Shown piece after piece: positions 18,201-25,056 of a stretch of DNA of 37,493 nt. The stretch spans positions 1 to 37,493 of the forward strand of contig JAISHB010000042.1 of the NCBI GenBank assembly GCA_031262785.1, written 5' to 3'. Both the position numbers and the translations under genes were made by a program. Under the pieces are notes generated by a model. It had not been told where the DNA came from. It saw only the letters and a list, made by a program, of their open reading frames with translations, and ran no database searches. Position 1 is the first letter of the stretch; every line of letters begins with the position of its first letter. The DNA is from Prevotellaceae bacterium (GTDB lineage Bacteria > Bacteroidota > Bacteroidia > Bacteroidales > Bacteroidaceae).

Positions 18201-19292
18201 CTACTCCTTTTTCACCAGTGTGGGGATGTTGATGGTGGTTCCCAGCGGTACGCTATTGGGATTCTTGATGGTTTTGGGGTTATGTTTGACGATGTAGGGC
18301 CACGGCGCCTTGGTGCCGTAATACTTCAGGGCGATGCGGGTGAGTGTCTCGCCGTTGGCAATCTTATGCTTGGCCATGGTGCCGATGATGCGGTAGCTGG
18401 TGGAGTCAATCCGGTAGGGTGCGTCCTGTGGCGCCGTGTTTTCGGTGGCGCGCAGCGGGATGGGCGCGGGGGTGGTCACGGTCTCTTTCGCAGGCACGGG
18501 AGTGGTTTGCGCAAGGGGACTGGCTTCGAGGGTATCCGGAGAGATCACCTGCGTGGTATCGCCGGGGGCGAGTGTATCGGCGGGGACGGCCGTCTGCCCG
18601 GGGGCTTGGGCAACCGGTTCCACCTTCTGTGGCGCCGGTTTGGCGGGCGAGAGGTAGTTGTAGAAGTCGGGGTCGTAGATGAAGGCGATGCCGGCCGCGC
18701 ACAACAGCACCACGAAGACGACGATGCCGATGAAGTAGTTCATGGTGACGCGTCGCTCCTTCTCTTCGGGCGTAAGTCTTTTAGGGGCTTCGGGTTCCAC
18801 CGGTGTTTCGTCCGGCTGGGAAGAAGAAACAGGCTCTTGCACCGGTGTTTCATCCGGCTGGGAAGAAGAAACAGGCTCTTCCACCGGTGTTTCGTCCGGC
18901 CCGGGCAGGGAAACAGCCTCTTGCTCCCCGGAGTCGTCGGATTCCGCCGGGGTGTCGTCCAAGACGGTGCCTTCCTCGAGCAGGACGGTCTCGAATTGGG
19001 CGAAAGGCTTGTTGATGAGGTCGCGCAGAGCGGCGTCGGGGGTGAAGGAGACCTTGGTATGCTCTCCGATTTCGAAGCGTTGGCCGGTGTTCACGTTGAT
19101 GCTTTCCCGACTTTCCACTTCGATGAGCTTAAACGTGCCCAATCCTTTGACCTTGACGTAGCGGTCGGCGTCCAACGCTTTTTCAATGAGCGAGAAGAAG
19201 GCGTGCACGAACGCTTCCGCCTCTGCTTGGGGGAGGTTGTGCCGGTCAACGAAGAGTTTAACCAGTTGTTGGATGCTGAGCTTCTCGTTCAT
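18201..19292 (-). CDS. HU/IHF-like DNA-binding domain fused through a membrane helix to LysM
   Basis: The 363-residue protein has four parts. Residues 1-100 are a HU/IHF-type domain (LSIQQLVKLFVDRHNL ... RYVKVKGLGTFKLIEVESRESINVNTG ... KVSFTPDAALRDLIN). Residues 105-175 are an acidic linker with three copies of a 14-residue Pro/Glu/Ser repeat. Residues 185-206 are a membrane helix (YFIGIVVFVVLLCAAGIAFIY), preceded by KEKRR-type positive charge, so the N-terminus is cytoplasmic. After a Pro/Thr-rich spacer, a LysM domain (about 309-358; HKIANGETLTRIALKYYGTKAPWPYIVKHNPKTI) lies in the periplasm. HU domains bind DNA and LysM binds peptidoglycan, so the protein could link nucleoid and wall. It follows a HU gene by 3 bp in the ftsY-rimO unit. 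The architecture is seen directly; the tether role is inference. Confidence 0.9.
   Translation of the reverse strand: MNEKLSIQQLVKLFVDRHNLPQAEAEAFVHAFFSLIEKALDADRYVKVKGLGTFKLIEVESRESINVNTGQRFEIGEHTKVSFTPDAALRDLINKPFAQFETVLLEEGTVLDDTPAESDDSGEQEAVSLPGPDETPVEEPVSSSQPDETPVQEPVSSSQPDETPVEPEAPKRLTPEEKERRVTMNYFIGIVVFVVLLCAAGIAFIYDPDFYNYLSPAKPAPQKVEPVAQAPGQTAVPADTLAPGDTTQVISPDTLEASPLAQTTPVPAKETVTTPAPIPLRATENTAPQDAPYRIDSTSYRIIGTMAKHKIANGETLTRIALKYYGTKAPWPYIVKHNPKTIKNPNSVPLGTTINIPTLVKKE
18799..18924 (-). repeat. 42-bp coding tandem repeat (3 units) in the HU-LysM linker
   Basis: Units begin at 18799, 18841 and 18883. The first two are nearly identical; the third diverges in its second half. Each codes for 14 residues on the pattern PDETPVxEPVSSSQ. 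The start of each unit (ACCGGTG..TCG.CCGG on the plus strand) is also found in the 42-bp array upstream of ftsY. Confidence 0.85.
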
Positions 19293-19295
19293 AGC

Positions 19296-19568
19296 CTATT
19301 TAAATTTGTCTTTGAGCAGGGAACTGGGGCGGAAGCCAAGAGCCAGCTTGGGGGGAACCAAGTAGCGGGCTTGGGTAGCGGGATTCACCGTGATACGCTC
19401 CCCTTTTTTGCGCACCTCGAAGGTGCCGAAGCCCTGCAAGACCAGCGTGTTGCCCTCTACCCACTGCTCGCCCAGGAGCGTGAGCAGGGAGTTCATCAAC
19501 TCGGCCGTCTCCTTGTGGGTATGTCCGGTGAGTTGTGCCAGTTCTGCGGTAAATTCTTTGTTGTTCAA
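19296..19568 (-). CDS. HU family DNA-binding protein
   Basis: The 90-residue product, read from a TTG start, begins MNNKEFTAELAQLTG and has the HU/IHF plan: two helices, then the beta arm with VLQGFGTFEVRKKGERITVNPATQ and a C-terminal helix. It bends and compacts DNA, probably as a dimer, perhaps with the HU domain of the next gene's product. The TTG at 19568 was chosen because NNKEF is the usual N-terminus in relatives, it gives the family's length of 90, and AAGGA lies 8 bp upstream on the minus strand. The open frame reaches a further TTG at 19622, but those residues look non-family. It lies 69 bp after rimO and 3 bp before the HU-LysM gene. Confidence 0.88.
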   Translation of the reverse strand: MNNKEFTAELAQLTGHTHKETAELMNSLLTLLGEQWVEGNTLVLQGFGTFEVRKKGERITVNPATQARYLVPPKLALGFRPSSLLKDKFK

Positions 19569-19637
19569 GTGAATGTCCTTAAAATTGGGTGCTATATTAG
19601 GAAGATTTTCGCAGATGTGCAACTCTTTGGGCAGAAA

Positions 19638-20942
19638 TCAGTCGAGAACCTGCCCAAAGAGGTCGAAATCGTCCGATTTACAGATCTGTACGTCGTAGAA
19701 TCGTCCGATTTCCAGCTTCCCACGCCCGCGCTCCAGGAGCACTTCGGGGTCTACCTCGGGCGAATCATACTGGGTACGGCCAATGTAGTAGTCGCCCTCG
19801 GGGCGATCCACGATGACCCGCAGGGTTTGCCCCACTTTTTGGGCGGCAATCTCGGCTGCAATGCCCTGTTGAAGGGTCATCAACCGGTCTAAACGGGCTT
19901 GTTTCACCTCGTCGGGCACGTTATCCCGGTAGTGACGCGCCGCATAGGTGCCCTCTTCGTGGCTGTAGGCGAAGGCGCCCATCCGCTCGAAGCGGGCGGT
20001 GCGGACAAACTCCGTGAGCTGCTCGAAATCTTCGGGGGTTTCGTCGGGATGTCCCACCATGAGCGTGGTGCGCAGGTGAATGCCGGGCACCTCGCGGCGG
20101 ATGTGCTCGAGCAGGGCGTAGGTTTCGGCCCGGGTGACCCCGCGGCGCATCTGCGTGAGCATGTGGTCGCTGATATGTTGCAAGGCGATATCCAAGTAGT
20201 TGCAGATGTTGGGGCGCTCGCGCATCACACGCAGCAGTTCGGTGGGGAAGTGTGCCGGATAGGCATAGTGTAACCGGAGCCATTCGACCCCGGGCAGATC
20301 GGCTAAGCGTTCAACCAGCTCTGCAAGGAGCTGTTTGCGGCTGCTGTCCACTCCGTAGTAGGTGAGTTCCTGGGCAATCAGCTGAAACTCTTTCACCCCG
20401 CGGGTGGTAAGGTGTTGCACCTCACGGACAATCTCTTCGAGCGGGCGGGAAACATGCCGTCCGGTAATCAGCGGGATGGCGCAGTAGGAGCAGCGGCGGT
20501 TGCATCCCTCGGAAATCTTCACGTAGGCGTAGTGCGGGGGGGTGGTGAGCGTGCGCTCGAGCTGCAGGTCGGGGCGATAGGCGCTCCCGAGGTCGGCAAT
20601 CAGTTCTTTCCAGTTGAACTTGCCGTAGAATTTGTCCACTTGCGGAATCTCGAGGGCGAGTTCTCTCAAGTAGCGCTCCGACAAGCAGCCCATGACGAAG
20701 AGTTTGCGCAAGGTGCCCGCCTCTTTAGCCTCGGCCAGCTGCAGAATCATCGCAATGGACTCCTCTTTGGCATCGCCGATGAAGCCGCAGGTGTTGACCA
20801 CGGCAATCTCTCCCCGCGGGCGGGGCGCATCGTGGGTGACGCGGTAGCCGCACGCCTCCAATTGACGCATGAGTTGCTCGGAATCGACCAAGTTCTTGGA
20901 ACAACCCAGCGTGATTAGGTCGATACTCGGACGAGGTTTCAT
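19638..20942 (-). CDS. rimO: Ribosomal protein S12 methylthiotransferase
   Basis: This radical SAM enzyme adds a methylthio group to an Asp of ribosomal protein S12. The 434-residue protein has the N-terminal MTTase domain with three Cys (14, 52, 86: LGCSKN, NTCGFIGDAKEES, MGCLSERY) for one 4Fe-4S cluster, the radical SAM motif CNRRCSYC (Cys147, 151, 154) for the second, and a C-terminal TRAM-like domain (about 368-434). The LGCSKNLVDSE start and the absence of a tRNA-type MiaB signature favour RimO. The ATG overlaps the ftsY stop by four bases (ATGA), so translation is probably coupled. Length is normal. Confidence 0.96.
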   Translation of the reverse strand: MKPRPSIDLITLGCSKNLVDSEQLMRQLEACGYRVTHDAPRPRGEIAVVNTCGFIGDAKEESIAMILQLAEAKEAGTLRKLFVMGCLSERYLRELALEIPQVDKFYGKFNWKELIADLGSAYRPDLQLERTLTTPPHYAYVKISEGCNRRCSYCAIPLITGRHVSRPLEEIVREVQHLTTRGVKEFQLIAQELTYYGVDSSRKQLLAELVERLADLPGVEWLRLHYAYPAHFPTELLRVMRERPNICNYLDIALQHISDHMLTQMRRGVTRAETYALLEHIRREVPGIHLRTTLMVGHPDETPEDFEQLTEFVRTARFERMGAFAYSHEEGTYAARHYRDNVPDEVKQARLDRLMTLQQGIAAEIAAQKVGQTLRVIVDRPEGDYYIGRTQYDSPEVDPEVLLERGRGKLEIGRFYDVQICKSDDFDLFGQVLD

Positions 20943-21901
20943 GCTTGCTCCTTTGCGAAAAGCGAGTCGACGAATTCGCGGCGGCGAAACACCTGCAAAT
21001 CTTCCATGCCCTCGCCCAATCCGATGTATTTCACGGGGATTTTAAACTGGTCGGAGATGCCGATGACCACGCCGCCCCGTGCCGTGCCGTCGAGTTTGGT
21101 GATGGCCAGGGCAGTCACCTCGGTGGCCAGGGTGAATTGCTTGGCCTGCTCGAAGGCGTTCTGCCCGGTGGAGCCGTCCAAGACGAGCAACACCTCGTGG
21201 GGCGCCTCGGGCACCACCTTTTTCATCACATTCTTTATCTTGGTCAGCTCGTTCATCAAGCCTATCTTGTTATGCAGGCGTCCGGCCGTGTCGATGATGA
21301 CCACGTCTATCTGATGCGCCACGGCCGAGCGCAGCGTGTCGTAGGCTACGGAGGCCGGGTCGGCGCCCATCTTCTGTTTGATGACCTCTACGCCCGCACG
21401 CTGTCCCCATACCTCGAGTTGCTCCACGGCGGCGGCGCGAAACGTGTCGGCTGCACCCAGCATCACGCTTTTGCCGCTCTTCTTGAACTGGTAGGCGAGC
21501 TTCCCGATGGTGGTGGTCTTGCCCACTCCGTTGACTCCCACCACCATGATGACGGTGGGGCGGTGCAAGAGGGGCGTCTCGAAGTCATCGGCGTCGTCGG
21601 AGTGGTTGCGCGTGAGCAGGGCGGCGATCTCTTCGCGCAAGATGGTGTTCAACTCGGCCGTGTTCATGTATTTGTCGGCGGCGGCGCGCTTCTGGATGCG
21701 GCCGATGATGCGCAGGGTGGTCTCGACGCCCACATCCGAGGAGATGAGCAGCTCCTCGAGGTTGTCTAACACGTCGTCGTCCACGTGCGATTTGCCGGCA
21801 ACGGCGCGCGCCAGTTTGCCGAACACGCTCTCTTTGGTTTTAGAGAGTCCCTTGTCTAAGGTCTCCTTTTTCTCTTTGGAGAAGAAGCTTAATAGTCCCA
21901 T
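20939..21901 (-). CDS. ftsY: Signal recognition particle receptor FtsY
   Basis: FtsY is the GTPase that docks SRP-ribosome complexes at the inner membrane. The 320-residue protein has a short N domain (MGLLSFFSKEKKETLDKGLSK onward), G1 GVNGVGKTT (about 122-130), DTFRAAAVEQL, G3 DTAGR and the closing TKLDGTARGG and PVKYIGLGEGMEDLQVF. It lacks the long acidic A domain of E. coli FtsY, as is usual in Bacteroidetes. The start at 21901 was chosen because MGLLSFF is the family N-terminus and the promoter -7 box lies at 21940-21947, downstream of the alternative ATG at 21952. It heads the unit ftsY-rimO-HU-HU/LysM. Confidence 0.96.
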   Translation of the reverse strand: MGLLSFFSKEKKETLDKGLSKTKESVFGKLARAVAGKSHVDDDVLDNLEELLISSDVGVETTLRIIGRIQKRAAADKYMNTAELNTILREEIAALLTRNHSDDADDFETPLLHRPTVIMVVGVNGVGKTTTIGKLAYQFKKSGKSVMLGAADTFRAAAVEQLEVWGQRAGVEVIKQKMGADPASVAYDTLRSAVAHQIDVVIIDTAGRLHNKIGLMNELTKIKNVMKKVVPEAPHEVLLVLDGSTGQNAFEQAKQFTLATEVTALAITKLDGTARGGVVIGISDQFKIPVKYIGLGEGMEDLQVFRRREFVDSLFAKEQA

Positions 21902-21939
21902 ATCTGGTAGATTGATTGGCGATTGGTTTTGTTGGAGCG

Positions 21940-21947
21940 CAAAGGTA
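21940..21947 (-). promoter_or_regulatory. -7 promoter element of the ftsY operon
   Basis: On the minus strand this is TACCTTTG, an exact TAnnTTTG box. The start of transcription would be near 21933, about 32 bases before the ftsY ATG at 21901. A nine-base A run (minus strand) lies just upstream at 21952-21960. The -33 element is weak. Confidence 0.7.
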
Positions 21948-21985
21948 GTCATTTTTTTTTAAGAAACAGCTTGTCGGTGAAGGGC

Positions 21986-22195
21986 GACGGCTTCGTGCAG
22001 GGGTGCATCGAGCCGGTGTCGGGCTGCACCGGCTTCTTTCACGGGTGTATCGGCCTGCCCTCGGGCTGCACCGGCTTCGCTCACCGGTGCATCGACCGGT
22101 TGTTGTGCCGCACCGGCTTCTTTCACCGGTGCATCGACCGGTTGCAGCCCGACACCGGCTCGGTGCACGGCTGCATGAAGCAGCCCGCTGGCTTC
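21986..22195. repeat. 42-bp tandem repeat array (5 units) between divergent promoters
   Basis: Units begin at 21986, 22028, 22070, 22112 and 22154, an exact 42-bp period. Shared parts are ACCGGCTTC, CACCGGTGCATCG and ACCGG; the third and fourth units are the most alike. The array is G+C-rich and full of CCGG-centred palindromes. Since 42 is a multiple of three, frames stay open on both strands: a minus-strand frame (22234-21959) would code 14-residue repeats like PVDAPVKEAGAA, and a plus-strand frame runs into the cardiolipin synthase gene. Both start outside the likely transcripts, so I treat the array as intergenic. It fills most of the gap between the ftsY and cls promoters. Confidence 0.85.
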
Positions 22196-22243
22196 GGCGG
22201 CGAGTTTCGTTGCCGAAAATGTGCATCGAACCACTATATTCTG

Positions 22244-22251
22244 TACATTTG
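22244..22251 (+). promoter_or_regulatory. -7 promoter element of the cardiolipin synthase gene
   Basis: TACATTTG matches TAnnTTTG exactly. Transcription would start near 22257, almost at the proposed GTG start codon, so the mRNA may be leaderless or nearly so. No convincing -33 element lies 19-21 bp upstream. Confidence 0.55.
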
Positions 22252-22255
22252 TGTC

Positions 22256-23695
22256 GTGTTAGAATGGCATCAACTCCTCAGCCGCTTGCCGGGCATCGCC
22301 TTCGACGTGTTGTACCTGGGCATCATCATCGGGACGATTGTCGTGATCATACTCGACAACCGCAACCCGGTCAAGACCCTTTCGTGGGTGCTGGTGCTCA
22401 CCTTCTTGCCCGTGGTCGGGCTGGTGTTCTACCTGTTTTTCGGTCGCAGCAACCGCCGCGAGCGCATCATCAGCCGCAAACTCTACAACCGCTTGGTCAA
22501 ACGCCCCAAGGCGGAGTATCTTTCGCAGGAGACCATCGCGTTGCCCGTTGCTTACGGCCGTCTCATCAGTCTGCTTCAAACTACCGCGCAAGCATTGCCC
22601 TTCGAGGGCAACCGGATTGAGATATACGCCAGCGGATTGCCCTTTCTGCGCTCGCTGCTGCGGCAAATCGGCCGTGCGGAGCATCACATCCACCTGGAGT
22701 TTTATATTTTCGAGGACGACGGCCTCGGCCGCATGGTGCGCGACGCCCTGGTAGCCAAGGCACGGGCGGGTGTGGAGGTGCGCGTCATCTACGACGATGT
22801 GGGTTGCTGGCATGTGCCCAAGCGCTTCTTCGAGGAGATGCGCGAGGCGGGCATTGAAGTGCGTAGCTTCCTCAAAGTACGCTTTCCACAGTTTACCAGC
22901 CGGGTCAACTACCGCAATCACCGCAAGATTGTGGTCATCGACGGACGCATCGGCTTTGTGGGCGGCATGAACCTGGCCGATCGCTACTTTCGCGGCCCCT
23001 CGTGGGGCACGTGGCGCGATACCCAACTGCTACTCGAGGGCAAAGCGGTACACGGACTGCAAACCGCCTTCCTGCTCGACTGGTATTTCACCGACAACAC
23101 GCTGAACAGCAGCTCGCGCTACTTCCCTACGCTGCAGCCTCTGGGAAGTTCGCTCGTGCAAGTGGTCACCAGCGAGCCGATCGGGCAGTGGAAGGAGATC
23201 ATGCAGGGCATCGTGGCGGCCATTGCCGCGGCGCGCACCTACTTCTACATGCAAACGCCCTACTTCTTGCCCACCGAGCAGGTATTGGCCGCCATGCAGT
23301 CGGCCGCCCTCTCGAAGGTGGACGTACGCTTGATGCTTCCGCTGCGCGCCGACAACCGGATCACCCACTTGGGTTCCTGCTCCTACCTGGGCGACGTGTT
23401 GCAGGCCGGCGTCAAGGTCTATTTCTACCGTCCGGGCTTTCTGCACTCCAAATTGATGGTCTCGGACGATGCCTTCTCCACGGTTGGCTCCACCAACCTC
23501 GATTTTCGTTCGTTCGAGCACAATTTTGAGGTCAACGCCTTCATCTACGACCGCGACACGGCGCTGCAAATGCGCGACATCTTCTTGCAAGACCAGCACG
23601 AGTGCGTGCAGCTCTTCGCCAAGAACTGGGCGAAGCGCCCGGTCTGGAAGAAGTGTATGGAAAGTGTGGTGCGGCTGATGGCTCCGTTGCTGTAA
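22256..23695 (+). CDS. cls: Cardiolipin synthase (phospholipase D family)
   Basis: The enzyme joins two phosphatidyl groups to make cardiolipin at the inner membrane. The 479-residue form has two N-terminal helices (GIAFDVLYLGIIIGTIVVIIL and TLSWVLVLTFLPVVGLVFYLFF), the GRS.RRERII segment, and two HKD motifs: NHRKIVVIDGRIGFVGGMN and HSKLMVSDDAFSTVGSTNLD. Length matches the family. The start is uncertain: the frame stays open up to 21923 through the 42-bp array, giving a Cys-rich head unlike the family, so the GTG at 22256 is preferred; TTG at 22286 is possible. It is a single-gene unit, divergent from ftsY and convergent with rsmD, with only 18 bp to the rsmD stop and no clear terminator. Confidence 0.92.
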   Translation: MLEWHQLLSRLPGIAFDVLYLGIIIGTIVVIILDNRNPVKTLSWVLVLTFLPVVGLVFYLFFGRSNRRERIISRKLYNRLVKRPKAEYLSQETIALPVAYGRLISLLQTTAQALPFEGNRIEIYASGLPFLRSLLRQIGRAEHHIHLEFYIFEDDGLGRMVRDALVAKARAGVEVRVIYDDVGCWHVPKRFFEEMREAGIEVRSFLKVRFPQFTSRVNYRNHRKIVVIDGRIGFVGGMNLADRYFRGPSWGTWRDTQLLLEGKAVHGLQTAFLLDWYFTDNTLNSSSRYFPTLQPLGSSLVQVVTSEPIGQWKEIMQGIVAAIAAARTYFYMQTPYFLPTEQVLAAMQSAALSKVDVRLMLPLRADNRITHLGSCSYLGDVLQAGVKVYFYRPGFLHSKLMVSDDAFSTVGSTNLDFRSFEHNFEVNAFIYDRDTALQMRDIFLQDQHECVQLFAKNWAKRPVWKKCMESVVRLMAPLL

Positions 23696-23713
23696 TCGCC
23701 CGGTGGGGGTGGG

Positions 23714-24268
23714 TTACTCCGCTGCGCGGTGCCGGAAAAACGAGAAGTGAACGCTGCCGTAGGTGCGTTGCTCGAGGAAGCAGGGGTGGGCATCGAAGCG
23801 ATGCTTCTTACCGTGCTCGAGAATGAATAATCCGGCCGGTTTCAAGAGTGTACTCTCCAAGATGAGGTCGGGGAGGGTGGGAAGCTCGGGTAAATCATAG
23901 GGCGGATCGGCAAACACCAGGTCGAAGGCCGCGTGCATACGCCCGCTGCGCACAAACCGGAAGACGTCGCCGCGAACGGGTATCCAGTGTTCCTCCTGCA
24001 ACTCCTCCTTCATCCCACGGATGAAAGCGTAGTGGTCGCGCTCCTTCTCCACGCTGACCACACACCCGCAACCGCGCGAGAGCAACTCCAAGCTGATGCT
24101 GCCCGTACCGGCAAAGAGGTCGAGCGCCCGGGTGTCCGCCTCCAGATTCAGGTAACCGGCGAGCACATTAAACAGACTCTCTTTGGCGAAATCGGTGGTC
24201 GGCCGCGCCCGGAAGCTCCGTGGAGGGTCGAACCGACGCCGTTTATATACTCCGCTGATTACCCGCAT
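23714..24268 (-). CDS. rsmD: 16S rRNA (guanine(966)-N(2))-methyltransferase
   Basis: This SAM-dependent enzyme methylates G966 of 16S rRNA. The 184-residue protein starts MRVISGVYKRRRF, has RPTTDFAKESLFNVL, the SAM-binding LDLFAGTGSISLELLSRG, and the catalytic DPPYDLP motif, at the usual length. The reading frame continues upstream to 24424, but that part overlaps the preceding gene and is not family-like; the ATG at 24268 fits the known N-terminus. The gene overlaps the end of the DUF3822 gene by 10 bp, so translation is probably coupled. The three-gene unit ends here. Confidence 0.95.
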   Translation of the reverse strand: MRVISGVYKRRRFDPPRSFRARPTTDFAKESLFNVLAGYLNLEADTRALDLFAGTGSISLELLSRGCGCVVSVEKERDHYAFIRGMKEELQEEHWIPVRGDVFRFVRSGRMHAAFDLVFADPPYDLPELPTLPDLILESTLLKPAGLFILEHGKKHRFDAHPCFLEQRTYGSVHFSFFRHRAAE

Positions 24269-25041
24269 GTGTGAATGGCTTGAAAATCGAGGTGCTCGCC
24301 GCCGGCCGTCACTGCCACCCGGCGAATGTAGGTGCGCAACGGCTCCAGGAGCGTCTCCTTGTCGGTGATTTCGCCCGACAGATGCAGCTCGTCGTGCTCC
24401 TGGTCGAAGTTTAACTGCTTCCACGCGTAGAGTATGTAGTAGATGCGGTCGGTGTGCTGCTTGGCGGCAAACGAATTGGCCAGCAACAGGTGACCGTCGG
24501 CAAAAGCCAGCAACTCGAGAGAGCTTCGGCAGAGGTTGACGTAGAGCTTGCGGTTGTTGCCCCGCCGACTCCGGGTGGTGAAGTAGTCTATCAGGGGCGT
24601 GATTTTGGCGTAGAGCTTGAGATCGGGGAAACGCTCGTGCAGGAAGTGCAACGCGCTCTTGTTTATGCCGAACAGCACCACCGTGCTGCTTTGTCGCAGG
24701 ATGTTGTATTGCACCACTTCGCCCGTTTGCTTGGGTAGGTTGTAGTGGAAGAGCTGCTCGGCCTGCTCGTCTTCAAACAACTCCAGGGGGAGGATGGTAA
24801 ATCGGTTGTTGTCCGTCAGGATGTTGACGCGGCGGAAAGAACAGGTGCCCAACCACTCCAGCGAGTGAGTCGCTTCCTTCAAATTATTCGTGAGTGAGAG
24901 CAGCGGGTTGATGTTGTGCCGGAGATAGGTCGCCTCTCCTTTGCCGAACGTATCGAAGAGGGCAAAAGAAAATCCATCCGTCCTCAGACGGATGGATAAT
25001 GTGTACTGTTCCGATCGACTAAAGTCTATCGTCTCCATCAT
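24259..25041 (-). CDS. DUF3822 family protein
   Basis: The 260-residue product matches the DUF3822 family (Pfam PF12864) of Bacteroidetes: an N-terminal YTLSIRLRTDGFSFALFD strand pair, TILPLELFEDEQAEQLFHYNLP in the middle, KLYVNLCRSSLELLAFADGHLLLANSFAAKQHTDRIYYILYAWKQL, and a C-terminal helical region. The strand order recalls ASKHA (actin/PilM-like) folds, so it may be a filament- or ATP-binding-like scaffold, but this is only a hint. No signal peptide is present. The gene follows a membrane-anchored protein by 15 bp and overlaps rsmD. Two Met codons open the frame; either may be used. Confidence 0.85.
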   Translation of the reverse strand: MMETIDFSRSEQYTLSIRLRTDGFSFALFDTFGKGEATYLRHNINPLLSLTNNLKEATHSLEWLGTCSFRRVNILTDNNRFTILPLELFEDEQAEQLFHYNLPKQTGEVVQYNILRQSSTVVLFGINKSALHFLHERFPDLKLYAKITPLIDYFTTRSRRGNNRKLYVNLCRSSLELLAFADGHLLLANSFAAKQHTDRIYYILYAWKQLNFDQEHDELHLSGEITDKETLLEPLRTYIRRVAVTAGGEHLDFQAIHTCG

Positions 25042-25056
25042 GCGGGGGTACGCGGG

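Noticed and set aside
18189..19892. A 567-codon open frame on the plus strand opposite the HU-LysM, HU and rimO genes
   Set aside because: It lies antisense to clearly recognised genes, has a Gly/Val/Arg-rich composition typical of the reverse frame of G+C-rich genes, and shows no domain.
21902..21952. Alternative FtsY start at 21952
   Set aside because: The promoter -7 box (21940-21947) would lie inside the coding region; the family N-terminus begins at 21901.
21959..22234. Minus-strand 91-codon frame with 14-residue Ala/Pro/Glu repeats before ftsY
   Set aside because: It lies upstream of the ftsY promoter and ends in a stop before it; both strands stay open only because 42 is a multiple of three. 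Kept as a finding, not as a gene.
21923..22255. N-terminal extension of cardiolipin synthase through the 42-bp array
   Set aside because: The extension is Cys-rich and repetitive, unlike the family, and an exact promoter -7 box lies at its end.
23714..24424. Longer 236-residue form of RsmD
   Set aside because: The added part overlaps the DUF3822 gene and does not fit the family start MRVISG.
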